The notes beneath the pieces were generated by a model, which was given only the letters and a program-made list of their open reading frames with translations, was not told the DNA's origin and ran no database searches. This document shows, piece after piece, positions 17,816 through 27,066 of a stretch of DNA of 34,298 bases. The first letter of the stretch is position 1; each line of letters starts with the position of its first letter. The position numbers and the translations under genes are program-made. The stretch covers positions 1-34,298 of the forward strand of contig JAQMWT010000300.1 of NCBI GenBank assembly GCA_029834535.1, written 5' to 3'. This stretch comes from Chrysophaeum taylorii. Taxonomy: Eukaryota > Sar > Pelagophyceae > Pelagomonadales > Pelagomonadaceae.

Positions 17816-18614
17816 TTATCGCGACAGATTTTCCGGAACGTACTGCAATCCGATGATAATCCATCGGATTGAAGGAACACGTATCAGGTCTGCTCCCAGC
17901 GTACGTCGAGGCAGCGGATCTCGAATCTCGAGGCAGCCACTTGTGCGGCGGAGGATCTGGATCCGGGCGAAGCGACGCAGAAGGTGGCATCGCAGCCGGA
18001 GGTGGATCCGGAGGCGGCAGCACCGGGGAGGCGCAGCAGGTGGCATCGCAGCCGGAGGTGGATCCGGAGGCGGCAGCACCGGGGAGGGCCGCGGAGCTGG
18101 ATCAGGAGCGTGCTTGGCTTCCTCGTGAGCGACATCAGACAAAGGCGGCGAAGCAGCGACACGCGAGTGCGGGGAAGGGTCCGCGACTTCGATGGGAGGC
18201 TGTGCAGCGGGGTCGGCCGGCGCTTCGACGGTGCCGTCAGCAGCAGCGGGAGAGGTATCCGCACGGAGGGGTTCGACGGCAGCTTTCACGTCGCCGGGTA
18301 CTTCTGGCGTGGAAAGAGCTGCAGCGCGTACCACAGATGGCTCTTCGCGTGACGGTGCGGGTGGTGCCGAGACGTCTGCACGGAGCGCGGCTTGTGGTGC
18401 AGAGTCGGGGCGGATCGACTGGATCGCTTGGAGCACCTTGTCGATGTCGCTTTTAATGTCGCTTTTAAGGTCCTAGAGGTTGGCGTTGAGCTTAGCCGCG
18501 TGGACGGCGAGCTTGTCATCGAGGGCAGCGTTGGACTCCTTGAGCTTGGCCTCGAGGGTATCTTGTGTGACCATATACGCTTTGAGGGTCGTCCTTGGTG
18601 GACTTCTTCGTCAT
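17816..18614 (-). pseudogene. Coiled-coil plus Pro/Ala-rich protein, broken
   Basis: The ATG complementary to 18612-18614 starts MTKKSTKDD. After a one-base shift the frame reads AYMVTQDTLEAKLKESN, AALDDKLAVHAAKLNANL, a TAG at 18473-18475, then DLKSDIKSDIDKVLQAI. These are heptad patterns of a coiled coil. A Pro/Ala/Glu-rich disordered region follows (VSAPPAPSREEPSV, PAAQPPIEVADPSPHS), ending in repeats of PPPDPPPAAMPP. No domain family is recognised; a retroelement Gag or a decayed host gene are both possible. A 56-bp tandem duplication (17983-18038, 18039-18087) lies in its Pro-rich part. Confidence 0.4.
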
Positions 18615-19402
18615 GGGTTGAACTATTCCCGGGCAGTGCGTCGACGACGCCGTCGGGCTGAGAGCGCAGTTCTATGCGTCCGTTTTGTCACGGAGTGGTC
18701 CCGGCAGTGCGCCTGGGTCCCACAACCTTGAAGTAACAAAACTCAGTCACTCCAGAGAGTGATTGACCTAGAGGGAGCCCGTGATGAACACGGCGTTAGA
18801 CATTCGAGTCGTTAATGGTAGTAAGAGACTAAGAAAGGAGGGGCTAGGGTTACTAGTCTAGGGTTAGAAGCACTGAATTTACTACGACTCGCGTATTTCC
18901 GGAGAAGTGAACAGCCGACCTGGAAATGTCCGGGAATCTCCATATTTTCCCAATTCCGTGGAATCTTCCGGAAACTGGCGAGGAGATTTTCGGCCACATG
19001 GCGGACTGAGCCCAAAGTGCCAAAACGCTCAATAGAGACACGTGGGTGTCCACTGAGGTGTCTGCGACCGGCACCAGCGCGTGGAGTGCGGTGGTGTGAG
19101 CACGCAAGGCACTCTGTGGTTTTAGGAAAGTCTTTAAAGGTAACTGCTAAGAGGGGGGGAGTGCGAACGTGAGCATGCGGGGCGGTCAGTGGCTAGCTTT
19201 AGTGTTTCGTTTAACTTTGATTGCAACGCTAGCAGCATTTCAGTCGCAACGCCTGGGGCTTTGAGAGCTGCGAACCTCAGTCGTCGAAAAGGCTGTCGTC
19301 GATGCGGCGGCGCTGGCGAGGAGTCTCGTCGACGTCGGCACCATCTAGGATAAGCGGCCGGCGGGAAGAGGCAGCAGAGGCAGAGGAGAGTGTCTTCTTC
19401 TA
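18615..19402. other. No gene recognised
   Basis: No supported coding region. 19130-19159 carries the motif GTCTTTAAAGGTAACTGC followed by TAAGAGGGGGG, which recurs at 23802 and 24159. Confidence 0.5.
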
Positions 19403-20260
19403 TCACCAGCAACCAGCCTTAACAGTCGGAGTTCGACTGTCGTCCACATTGAATTCGAGTTTAAGCCCCTGCTGAAAAGGCGCGTTGCTGTCCCACCGAG
19501 CGTCGTAGTTGTAGACCCGGGCCCGCGCCTTGAATTTGACAACCCTCCCGAACCACCATGATGGCTCTCAGAGGTCGTTGTCGAGGTGTCCAAGCAGCAA
19601 AGTAGAACGTAGAGCGGGATCTTTTCGTCATCGCGGAGAAGGGAAGCCGTCTTGTCGATGAACAAGAAGCCGGGAGGGACTTCAAACTCATCGAAGTAGA
19701 CCGTACCATCTTGCTCTTCGTCTCTCCCGTCGTCGTCGTCTTCCAAATCAAGATCTTCGTCGTCCTTGCGGCCATTGTCGTCATCGTGGCTCTCACCCGG
19801 CAGATAGTCCCCGATGTTCGCGCGTTGAAACTCTAGACCACAATGGGTCCGCCTTGAGCGTCAGCTTTGTCTTGACGTTCGCCGCGACCGTCAACTTCGA
19901 CGGGGTCGTCCGTGTAAAGGCTCCAGGGGCGTCCAGCACCGGCACTTCACTAAAGAACGCCAACACTTTCAGCCCTTTGTCTCTGAAAGGTTGACCCCTG
20001 TAAGGTTCACTCAGCGCCTTGTGAACCGCGGGGGGGACCTCCCGCCCATCCCACTCGAGCGTGTGGCCCATGACACCAACACGAACGTGCACGCCGGCGC
20101 TCTCACTAAGCGGTCTCACAGTCGGCGAGCATGGAGGCCTTGCGCGCGTACTACACACTGAATATTCATGATTTGACGCACTTTTCCAGCCTCTGAGAGG
20201 CCCTTGGAAACTTCTATAATATTCTGGAGAATTCCATTTCCAGAAATTTCCATTTTCTTT
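19403..20260 (-). pseudogene. Unidentified gene fragment with acidic tract
   Basis: Protein-like pieces lie in three minus-strand frames. From right to left: GVHVRVGVMGHTLEWDGRE, VPPAVHKALSEPYRG, LKVLAFFSEVPVLDAPG and NVKTKLTLKADP (19830-20120); LEFQRANIGDYLPG and an Asp/Glu-rich tract with DLEDDDDGRDEEQDG (19690-19840); VYFDEFEVPPGFLFIDKTA and EKIPLYVLLCCLD (19590-19700); then VVKFKARARVYNYDARWDS and LKLEFNVDD, ending at TGA 19403-19405. Frame changes could be indels or short introns. The pieces do not match a family I can name. It may be a host gene fragment trapped between transposons. Confidence 0.35.
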
Positions 20261-20273
20261 TCCGCGCGAGTCA

Positions 20274-20870
20274 TACATTTTACCTAAAGCACAAGCAGGA
20301 CAAAAAGAAAGAGACGCGGAACTTGGGAAGAAAGGTGCGCCTACAGCGAGAGAGGACAAACGGCGGATGTAAGAGGGACTATAATGACCAAGGCGAGCAT
20401 GCCACAGGTCGAACATAAGTTGGGTGCGTTGAGACACAGCAGGAAAGGCGCAAGGGTCGTGTAGGCGAGGGCAGGAAGAAAATGCCACAAACGGGGAAAC
20501 AAAGTCCGTGTAGGGTGCAGCGGTTGTATTGCCGATCCAACAGACGATCAATAGGAGACCACAGCGACGGAGCATTGGAATGACATGATGCGTCTGACGG
20601 CGACGCAAGATTCCTTGAGGGTGGGTTGGCCCCGTGTCTTGGATCGTATGACAATCATAACCGGCCTGCTCAAGGGCATGATCAGAAAGAACCCGCTTGT
20701 CAATAAGGCCAGGAGAGGTGAGAGTGTGGGGAAATGCAACGTGGTTGCCATGAGGGGCGGAAAGAGTGGGTGCTGGGAATGGAAGACCACGAACATCCAT
20801 ACATAAATAATCGGAGGCAGAGAGGCCATTGATTAGTGTCCGGTGTCGTCATATACTGAAAAGTACTTAA
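20274..20870 (-). pseudogene. Copia pol fragment E (protease end to integrase zinc site)
   Basis: Reads GLPFPAPTLSAPHGNHVAF, DKRVLSDHALEQAGYDCH, HHVIPMLRRCGLLLIVCW, LWHARLGHYSPSYIRRLSS and FCPACALGKM, colinear with 12085-12595 of copia C. Both sides are cut off: on the left at 20274, where the unidentified gene fragment begins, and on the right near 20856, where a 45-bp sequence also found at 24082 lies. No LTR is attached. Confidence 0.85.
20812..20856. repeat. 45-bp direct repeat, left copy
   Basis: CGGAGGCAGAGAGGCCATTG and the next 25 bases match 24082-24126 with one mismatch. The two copies enclose a 3.2-kb block. Confidence 0.75.
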
Positions 20871-20895
20871 AACGGATGCCGAAACGGACGTAATT

Positions 20896-20903
20896 GTTAG
20901 TAC
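20896..20903. repeat. Possible target duplication of element Z, left
   Basis: GTTAGTAC, matching ATTAGTAC at 23491-23498 in seven of eight bases. Confidence 0.45.
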
Positions 20904-20964
20904 AAATACAAAATTTCGGGATGTTTGTGCGCGCTAATCGCTTTCGCGATTTATTTTTGGGATC

Positions 20965-21205
20965 GGTCAAGTTTGGTCAATAAGCTTGGTCAATTTCTTT
21001 CAAGTTTGCTCGATTTTGATGTATGTTTAAGGAAAAATTCACAAGTTTGGTCACTTTCAATAGAAGTTTGATCAGTTAAGTTTGGTCACTCCGAAGTTGC
21101 ACTAAGTTTGATCAATCAACCCTTCAAGTTTGACTAATACCCTTGTAAGTTTGGTCAACAAGTTTGATCACTACTCCCTAACTTCCACAGTATTGACCAA
21201 ACTTT
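20965..21205 (+). repeat. Subterminal repeats of element Z, left
   Basis: Ten forward variants of AAGTTTG(G/A)TCA and one inverse copy (TTGACCAAACTTT near 21192), at irregular spacing of 12-30 bp in AT-rich sequence. Confidence 0.7.
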
Positions 21206-21456
21206 GGCTTTTTAAATAAATAAAACTTAAGAAGGATTTTCAAGGGGGTGCGTGAGCGCTTTTGGTGCGAAAATGCTGTAAAAACGAGAGCTAGGTGCTG
21301 CAGCCACGCAGAATCTACCGTGGCGTTACACGCGCGGCATGGGCACCCCCCATGACCGCCTTAGAAGGAGATCCATCCTAAGACAGCGCGGGGATACGCA
21401 AGGAGAGCGGGCAGCGACGCGCGGCCTCGAGAGCAGATTCCCACGGCTTGGCGTAT

Positions 21457-21863
21457 TTAAGCTGGGCCCATTCTCGTACCTTCCATCGTTCGTAGAAGCC
21501 ACCCAAACCGCGACTCACCACGGTGGTGTTGCCGTGGTCGTACGTCATTCTTCAGCAACAAGCGGACATCGGACACCAGACTTACATGGTCTGCGTGAGA
21601 CGGATCACCCCGTTCTGCATCCCAAAATCCGAGAGGGAGCGCGTCTTTGATAATCGACTCGGGGTCGAGAACGCGAAACTCGACGACCTCGAGAAACTGC
21701 GTGAGTAACGCCCCTCGAGCACCCAAAGATTGTAGTCCCACACTTGTGCGGGACCGTACAGGACCACGTTCCGGAGTTCCTCACCGTCGCGTACCCGATC
21801 CGGAGTTAGCTGTCCAGCTTGATTATGGGACGGCAACGCGAGCACGTGCCGTTGCGCCAGCAT
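21457..21863 (-). pseudogene. Unidentified minus-strand coding remnant in Z
   Basis: Two overlapping minus-strand frames look protein-like: DGEELRNVVLYGPAQVWDY with NLWVLEGRY, then in the next frame LTQFLEVVEFRVLDPES and IIKDALPLGFWDAERGDPS. A strong donor-like GTAAGT follows the last piece (complement near 21585). The GPxxxW...ERY-like spacing weakly recalls a TNP2-type transposase but is too little to assign. It could be the remains of the transposase of Z or of a captured gene. Confidence 0.25.
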
Positions 21864-22398
21864 AAATAACTCGCACGACCGTAAGTGAACACCTCCTTAT
21901 CCTCCTCCTCCTCGCGCATCTCGACAACCCCGCCCTGCCGCAAGATCTCCCGCTGCTGCTGCACCGTCGAGCACTGTACGAGAAAGTCGGCAAATACAAG
22001 CGGCGGCGCGAAGGGATGTCAAGACGTCGACAGCCTCGCTCTGGAAGATCGCTGACACCACCCCTGTAATTCTAACCCAGTCATCAGTACGAGTCTAAAA
22101 TAGGACAAGTTTGATGTGATTGGTCGAAATTTGATCACACCAAATTGAATGCCTCCAAGTTTGACCATACACACGCATCAACATGCGAATACTCGCAGAA
22201 CAACATCTACAAACAAGGCCTGCGTAAGACAACGCTGATACCACGCTGTTTCGTCGCACAAGATTATTCGGATGCGCCTTATTAGTTCGATGTTTATGAC
22301 AGACTACAGCGAACGATCCCGGTTCGTCATCTCGTGCCTTTGGCGGATGACATTGTTGCAGATGTCTATCAAACGCATATGCCGAGAAGAGCCGCCTG

Positions 22399-22710
22399 AC
22401 TGACTAACTAACTAACTAACTTCAGACCTCTCCCGAGCATGGGAGCCAGGCCGGACCGGCAGGAGCTGGTGCGGAATCACAAAGGAAAATCACGCAGTTG
22501 GGGTAGAGGCGAGGGACGAGGACGGACTTGTTGATGGTGGACCGCCACTGCGCGGTCTTGTGCGATGTCGTGCAAAAGCGTCGCAGGCCGCGGACGTGTT
22601 GGTCCACGAACAATCGACCTGTCCGTCGCGCTCTGCCCAACCGAGCGAACCCCATCCCAACATGGACTTTCCGGGTGCTAACCGGCCAGCGAACCGCCTA
22701 CTTGCCCTCC
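22399..22710 (-). mobile_element. SINE/LINE-like retroposon copy L3
   Basis: Tail at the left (TGACTAACTAACTAACTAAC), then the common 3' end. Farther in it matches L5 (GGTTAGCACCCGGAAAGTCC, GGTCGATTGTTCGTGGACC). An open frame of 77 codons ends in the shared region, so this copy may show more of the parental element than L1 does. The right boundary is uncertain. Confidence 0.6.
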
Positions 22711-22873
22711 ATAAAGCCCTAGATGAGGACCGACACGGCCTCGCAGAAGTGCTTCGCGCGATAGCTGGATCTTTGTCGGCAAGAAGGTTCGGAGCAGGTG
22801 TGTCTTTTAGCACACGTGACGGTATTGTCTACTTGCACATCACAACGAGCAGCACGCACATAAAAGCTGCATC

Positions 22874-23260
22874 TTGCATATAGCACTTGAACGACAGCGC
22901 TGTCGCGCTGTAGACTATGTTGTACACGCCGTCAACTTGCCGCCCGTGTCGAACATCATCTGCTGCAAGTCGGCCTCGAGAACACACATGCTGAACTTGG
23001 CATCTTGGTTAGATCGAGTAAAGTGGAGCCTCGTATTTGCGCGCTCTGAGCTGCGACAGCGTACTCGGCGATCTCTCATAGTCGTTTACCTTCGTCTGGG
23101 CACGCGACCTCTTGTTTTCTTTCTCGGCGTCGTGGTCAACCGACGTCGGCGTGTTACCACCACGCTCCCGCTCGACCTGAGCGAAGCCCGCATCGATACC
23201 GTGTTCGTTTCGAAGTCGAACGACGATCCGGAGTCACATCGCGACATGCAGAACCGCTGA
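22874..23260 (+). CDS. Hypothetical ORF inside element Z
   Basis: A 128-codon frame (MHIALERQRCRAVDY ... PLDLSEARIDTVFVSKSN). No domain recognised, Arg/Val-rich, no splice or start context that favours it. It may be chance. Confidence 0.15.
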   Translation: MHIALERQRCRAVDYVVHAVNLPPVSNIICCKSASRTHMLNLASWLDRVKWSLVFARSELRQRTRRSLIVVYLRLGTRPLVFFLGVVVNRRRRVTTTLPLDLSEARIDTVFVSKSNDDPESHRDMQNR

Positions 23261-23309
23261 AAGCTTGATCACGGCGGGCCTTTTTTTGTCAGCGAACCGT
23301 ATGTTTGCT

Positions 23310-23420
23310 CTCTAAGAGTACAAGTTTAGTCAACCAAGATACGGATTGACCAAACTTAAGTGACCAAACTTGTTGAAGGTTTACAGTGACCAAACTTGTA
23401 TGGTGGTTGGAAACTTGACT
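23310..23420 (-). repeat. Subterminal repeats of element Z, right
   Basis: TTGACCAAACTTAAG and two copies of AGTGACCAAACTTGT, with one forward AAGTTTAGTCA. The dominant orientation is inverted relative to 20965-21205. Confidence 0.65.
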
Positions 23421-23486
23421 TTCCCCTTTATTTTTTTGTCCGGCCAACAATTTTTGTCCGGGTGCGGCCACTTGTTTAGAATTTTG

Positions 23487-23499
23487 TATTATTAGTACG
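23487..23499. repeat. Target site duplication of L4, left
   Basis: TATTATTAGTACG, recurring as TATTGTTAGTACG at 23773-23785 (12 of 13). Confidence 0.75.
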
Positions 23500-23772
23500 T
23501 TGGCACCTATTCGCCTCCCGGGCGGGCCGGTTGGTAGCCGGAACGTTCGCAGTGGGACGGGGTATGGCCGGGGGGCGAAGACGGAAGGTTATCGACGAGT
23601 TGGTTGTCAGTCACATCGCTGTCTCCTCGTCGCATGGCGACAAGCTTGATGGTCACTCTCCGCCGACCGACCTTTCGGCGCTCCTCGTCTACAGGCCCGT
23701 GATTCCGGACTGGCACCTGTCGGTCCGGCCTGGCTCCCATGCTCGGGAGAGGTCTGAAGTTAGTTAGTTGGT
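23500..23772 (+). mobile_element. SINE-like retroposon copy L4
   Basis: 273 bp matching 3187-3457 of L1 throughout (CGCCTCCCGGGCGGGCCGG, GCATGGCGACAAGCTTGAT, GCTCCCATGCTCGGGAGAGG) with the tail GTTAGTTAGTTGG, flanked by 13-bp target duplications. It lacks the first 90 bases of L1, so it is 5'-truncated. It landed exactly at the right end of element Z. Confidence 0.8.
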
Positions 23773-23785
23773 TATTGTTAGTACG
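23773..23785. repeat. Target site duplication of L4, right
   Basis: TATTGTTAGTACG; see 23487-23499. Confidence 0.75.
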
Positions 23786-23801
23786 AGGTATATGTCTGTT
23801 T

Positions 23802-23831
23802 GTCTTTAAATGTCGACTGCTAAGAGGGGGG
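23802..23831. repeat. 30-bp motif, copy 2
   Basis: GTCTTTAAATGTCGACTGC then TAAGAGGGGGG. Also at 19130 and 24159, always at the edge of unrelated repeats. Confidence 0.6.
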
Positions 23832-23879
23832 TATATGTCTGGGTGGTGCTGGCCACAACACAAACCCTAACCCTGCGAT

Positions 23880-24078
23880 CGCTAACCGTTGGTTGCGATG
23901 GAGGACGGCGCCTAACACGCTTCCTCCCTGCGGCGGCCCCAGCCGTCCCGGAGTGAGACGGTGCCTGCTCGCCTCCCGGGCTGGCCGGTTAGCACCCGGA
24001 AAGTCCGCGCTGGGATGGGGTTCGCTCGGTTGAGCAGAACGCGACGGACAGGTCGATTGTTCGTGGACCAACACGCCC
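23880..24078 (+). mobile_element. SINE-like retroposon fragment L5 (5' part)
   Basis: Starts TAACCCTGCGATCGC and continues GGTTGCGATGGAGGACGG as in L1, then GGTTAGCACCCGGAAAGTCC as in L3. It stops at CACGCCCC without a tail, directly before the 45-bp repeat at 24082. Confidence 0.6.
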
Positions 24079-24081
24079 CGG

Positions 24082-24126
24082 CGGAGGCAGAGAGGCCATT
24101 GATTAGTGTCCGGTGTCCTCATATAC
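24082..24126. repeat. 45-bp direct repeat, right copy
   Basis: One mismatch against 20812-20856. Confidence 0.75.
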
Positions 24127-24158
24127 AGAAACGTATACAGGCTGATGTTTGTCTGTCT

Positions 24159-24188
24159 GTCTTTAAAGGTCGACTGCTAAGAGGGGGG
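24159..24188. repeat. 30-bp motif, copy 3
   Basis: GTCTTTAAAGGTCGACTGC then TAAGAGGGGGG, preceded by a GTCT microsatellite. Confidence 0.6.
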
Positions 24189-24261
24189 TGTGTGTGTGGT
24201 GCATGAAGGATGTGGGTGGTTTTGTAGGGTAGGTCGACTCTCTCCCGAATCAGGGTAAGGC

Positions 24262-24860
24262 TCAGGTAGGCACGCGAGCCAGACATTGATCCTCCAAGCC
24301 GTCTACGGCGCGGACTATTTCCACGACCCGCGTCGGCTCTTCCAGCGCGCCATTCTCACGCCCCGTCGAAACGATGTTGTCGATGCTGACAACGCGCGCA
24401 TGACGGCGGCCTTTCCCGGAGACGAGGCGTCGGAGTTCTTTTCGGCCGACTAGGTTGGGTCGGAAGACGACGCGTCACTCTTTACAGTCGAGTTTTCATC
24501 TCCCTGACCACCAACGACTTGCTGGCTTTGATCTCGAGCTTATAGTCTTCGCAACCTCGACCCGTCGCACGGCCACTGCAACGGCACCCGATACATCATC
24601 GATCGTGTCGTGTCACCGAGGCTCCTCCAACCAGTACAGTCCCTTAAGCTCCGCTGACGCCAAACGATCAACAAGAGCCAGGGGCAGACGCCCCGCAAGG
24701 TCGGCGTCCTCTTGCCCAAGCCCGTCTTCTGCCACGTCTAGCTCTACGTGGCTCTCTGTCGAGTCGGCAAACCCGAGGATATCCTCTTCTGGGTCGACGA
24801 CTCCACCCTACCCCACACGTGCTGGGCAATACCGATAAGCCCCCTCCCGGCGTCTACACG
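24262..24860 (+). pseudogene. Helitron Pif1-like helicase, C-terminal fragment 2
   Basis: Same helicase part as 9176-9790. DYFHDPRRLFQRAILTPR and NDVVDADNARMTAAFPG run into EASEFFSAD at 24310-24452, then a TAG. TINKSQGQTPRKVGVLL and PVFCHV lie at 24664-24738, a TAG at 24739-24741 replaces the Gln codon of the other copy, and LYVALCRVGKPEDILFWVDD follows. The fragment starts at the same place as fragment 1 (just before GGTAAGGCTCAGGTAGGC) and is followed by the same minisatellite, so both derive from one shortened element. Confidence 0.88.
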
Positions 24861-24867
24861 CGCACTG

Positions 24868-24932
24868 TAGGTGAACTTACTGGGACCAGGTGAACTTACG
24901 GGGGTTGGAGATTAGGACTAGGTGAACTTAGT
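24868..24932 (+). repeat. Minisatellite after helicase fragment 2
   Basis: Three AGGTGAACTTA units, matching the nine-unit array at 8810-9175. Confidence 0.75.
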
Positions 24933-25079
24933 CACGCGAACGCTCGCGGTGCCAGCGCCATAAGCACACTCGACGCGAAGCGGCGGCCCTCACGTTCGCA
25001 CTCTTCCCCCACCGTGGTCTTACGGTGCGTTGTGTCGCGTGTGAGGATGTGCCAGAAGGGCATAGCAGAGATCTCATAA

Positions 25080-25084
<5 letters not shown>
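24933..25084. other. No gene recognised
   Basis: GC-rich unique sequence between the minisatellite and a poly-A run. No supported reading frame or motif. Confidence 0.5.

Positions 25085-25110
<26 letters not shown>
25085..25110 (+). repeat. 26-base poly-A run
   Basis: Follows CATAAAAATT and precedes the palindrome ATGATATCAT. It could be the tail of a retrotransposed RNA read left to right; no matching target duplication was found. Confidence 0.8.
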
Positions 25111-25125
25111 CATGATATCATAAAA

Positions 25126-25182
25126 AAGCAGATGTATGGGTACTGGAAAAAAAATAAACTCTGCGCCTCTCAACTCGTTGTC
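25126..25182. repeat. Segment shared with 17721-17775
   Basis: Begins AAGCAGATGTATGGGTACTG. Copia D is cut off at its inner edge (near 25186), so the shared segment marks a junction. Confidence 0.65.
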
Positions 25183-25205
25183 AATAGGACCGGTAGAAGG
25201 GAACG

Positions 25206-26677
25206 TTAAGTGGGGAGTGCCCGAGCCAGAGACAGAGCCAGTGCCAAGAGCAGAGTTGATGGCGTGTTGTTGTGTGTTATCAAGTTGAGTAAACAAGAAG
25301 GGGAATTAAAGAGATTGACGTTGGCACCCGTACCGTAGACAACAAGACTGAGCTTGTTGTAGTGAAGATAGTCGCGCTCACGGGCGGTGAGTAGAGCGTT
25401 GAGAGAGTTGGTGGAAGACAAGACTTGGTGAACCGTTGGAGATAAGGGGAAAGTATGAAAATTGAAAGACGGATAGGTGGCAGCAGTGGAAGGTGGGTCA
25501 GTAGGGGAAGGCAAGGCCGTGGAAGGCGGTACATAGGGTGTGGTGGAGGGTGGCAACGCAAGAAGCGGCGGAGAGGGTTGAGACGGGGGCAAGAGTGGTG
25601 TTGGGGCAGAGAGGTAGTTTTGGTATAATGGTGGATTTGGTCGAGGTTGGTATTGGGAATGAGGGGGAGGTCGGGACGTGGCTTGGGAGAGTAAGTAGCG
25701 CTGGCGCTTGCGACAATCTTTCTTGTAATGACCAGGAATGCCACAAAAGTGACAGATGTCAGTAGCGCGTGGGCGCTTGGTGATAGAATAGTTGGGTTGG
25801 GGAAAAGGACCCCGGTTGTGTGTGTTGTAAATGGAGCCAGTGGCCTGGAACGGGAAGTTGGGCGGGGACGTTGGCGCGGATTGGAGCGCAAGGGAGTATG
25901 GCGACGGGAGCGGCAGAAACATTGAGCAGTAGAATGGTTGCGACGACCACAGATTTGGCAAAAGGGAGAGTTGGAGTCACTGTTGCGATTGTTGGAGTCA
26001 CTGTGGCGATTGTTGGTGCCACTGTAGCGATTGCAGGGTCCCTTGCTGATAGCAACATTGATGAGCGTATGCTTCTGTTGGGCGTGTTCATAAATTTTGG
26101 AGTTGAGGCGATCAACAAAACCATCATGTGTTTGCAGTTTAGCATCAAGCGCAATGAGATCCTTGGACAAAATTGAATCAGGGATTTTCGTTTGAAGCAG
26201 CTGCAACGAAGTAGCGTCGGGGTCTAGATGATGCCGAGCAACTTGAACTCCAGTGATGAACTTGTTGAGAAAGCTCTCAAGATCATCCACATTGTTGCAC
26301 ACCAGTGTATGCAGTGAAGCAATAGCGGATTGAGCTACGCGTTCCCCGTGACCCATATAGACATCGGCAATGCGCCTGTAAAGCCGCGTGAAGTTCATAT
26401 CGCGGTTTTCACGGATGTCTGCACGATCAGTATCATGCATCGGGAGAGCCATGAAGAGGGCAGACTACCAACGTTGTTGCTTCACCCGAAATTCATCTTC
26501 AGAGAAGCCAGATTCCGATATGCTAGTCCAAGTATCGTGGGTCAAGATAATATGACCGCCGGTGGTGATGATCATGTTCTCAAGACGACGTGTGCACTGA
26601 TGAAAGAGATGTCGCTCACCGCTGAAGGCATCGAGTTTTTGCGAAAGCTTGCTATCTTTAATTTCGATCGAGGACAT
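25206..26677 (-). pseudogene. Copia D Gag and protease start, two zinc knuckles
   Basis: The ATG is complementary to 26675-26677 (MSSIEIKDSKLSQKLDAF). A TAG at 26465-26467 replaces a Tyr codon of copy C. The capsid part MALPMHDTDRADIRENR to LLQTKIPDSILSKDLIAL is otherwise open. Two CX2CX4HX4C knuckles are intact: CQICGRRNHSTAQC near 25925-25970, absent from copy C, and CHFCGIPGHYKKDC near 25710-25755. A frameshift lies between them. In the protease, VVYGTGANVNLF has Gly where copia C has the catalytic Asp. A 24-bp repeat (three units, 25973-26033) encodes an Asn/Ser/Asp-rich stretch before the first knuckle. Confidence 0.9.
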
Positions 26678-26768
26678 GATAGACGACAACTATCCGAGCA
26701 CGTAGCAATGAACTGAAGCCGATGAGGAGTCGCCGTGAAGTCAAGCACAGGGTCGATCGAAACGAACG

Positions 26769-26781
26769 ACTGCTGCTGCCA
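26769..26781 (-). promoter_or_regulatory. Primer binding site of copia D
   Basis: On the minus strand TGGCAGCAGCAGT directly follows the LTR end TTGTCACA. One mismatch against the tRNA-Met complement seen in copia C. Confidence 0.6.
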
Positions 26782-26852
26782 TGTGACAACAGGAATGAGG
26801 CGTTAGACTAGCGATAAGGGAATGACGTAGGGATATAGGATAGATGATGTCA
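26782..26852 (-). repeat. 5' LTR of copia D, internally deleted
   Basis: On the minus strand it ends in TCCCTACGTCATTCCC and ...GTTGTCACA, like the LTR of copy A. The first half is shortened and merges into an AT-rich GATATTGGATATAGG microsatellite. Confidence 0.7.
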
Positions 26853-27066
26853 TAGTTTGATATTTGATATTGGATATAGGATATTAAATATAAGATACTT
26901 TAAGCGTCCGTTGGGCATGAACCGTTTTTTCGGGGAAATTCAAGGCGGTTAGCCTCGATTCGAAGGCCTCAACGGCATCATCGTTTAATTAGTTCGGTTT
27001 TAGCCATCTCGGCGTCGACATCTCGGCGTCGACACGCTCGCGTTCCTCGCCTCTCCCTCTCGCCCC
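26853..27066. other. AT microsatellite and possible gene upstream region
   Basis: 26853-26905 is a degenerate GATAT(T/A) repeat. The rest leads up to the start codon of the recombinase-like gene and includes a tandem CATCTCGGCGTCGACA (27005-27034). No promoter element can be named with confidence. Confidence 0.4.

Larger units (their letters stand above)
20904..23490. mobile_element. Candidate DNA transposon Z (2.6 kb)
   Basis: The left end AAATACAAAATTTCGGG and the right end read in reverse, AATACAAAATTCTAAAC, form a short imperfect inverted repeat, flanked by similar 8-bp direct repeats. Inside the left end about ten copies of AAGTTTGGTCA lie in one orientation (20968-21170). Inside the right end the copies are mostly inverted (TGACCAAACTT, 23310-23405). 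Mirror-image subterminal repeats are typical transposase-binding arrays of TIR elements. A transposase could not be recognised. A SINE-like copy (L3) is inserted inside. Confidence 0.5.
25186..26852 (-). mobile_element. Copia element D, 5' half
   Basis: 5' LTR, primer site, Gag and the start of protease of the same family as copia C, read right to left. Integrase, RT, RNase H and the 3' LTR are missing; the break lies in the protease after GTGSVSGSGTPHLTFPS. It is more diverged from C at the LTR than in Gag. Confidence 0.9.

Noticed and set aside
21582..21863. TNP2/CACTA transposase call for the remnant in element Z
   Set aside because: Only one loose GP..W..ERY-like pattern is present. This is not enough for a family assignment.
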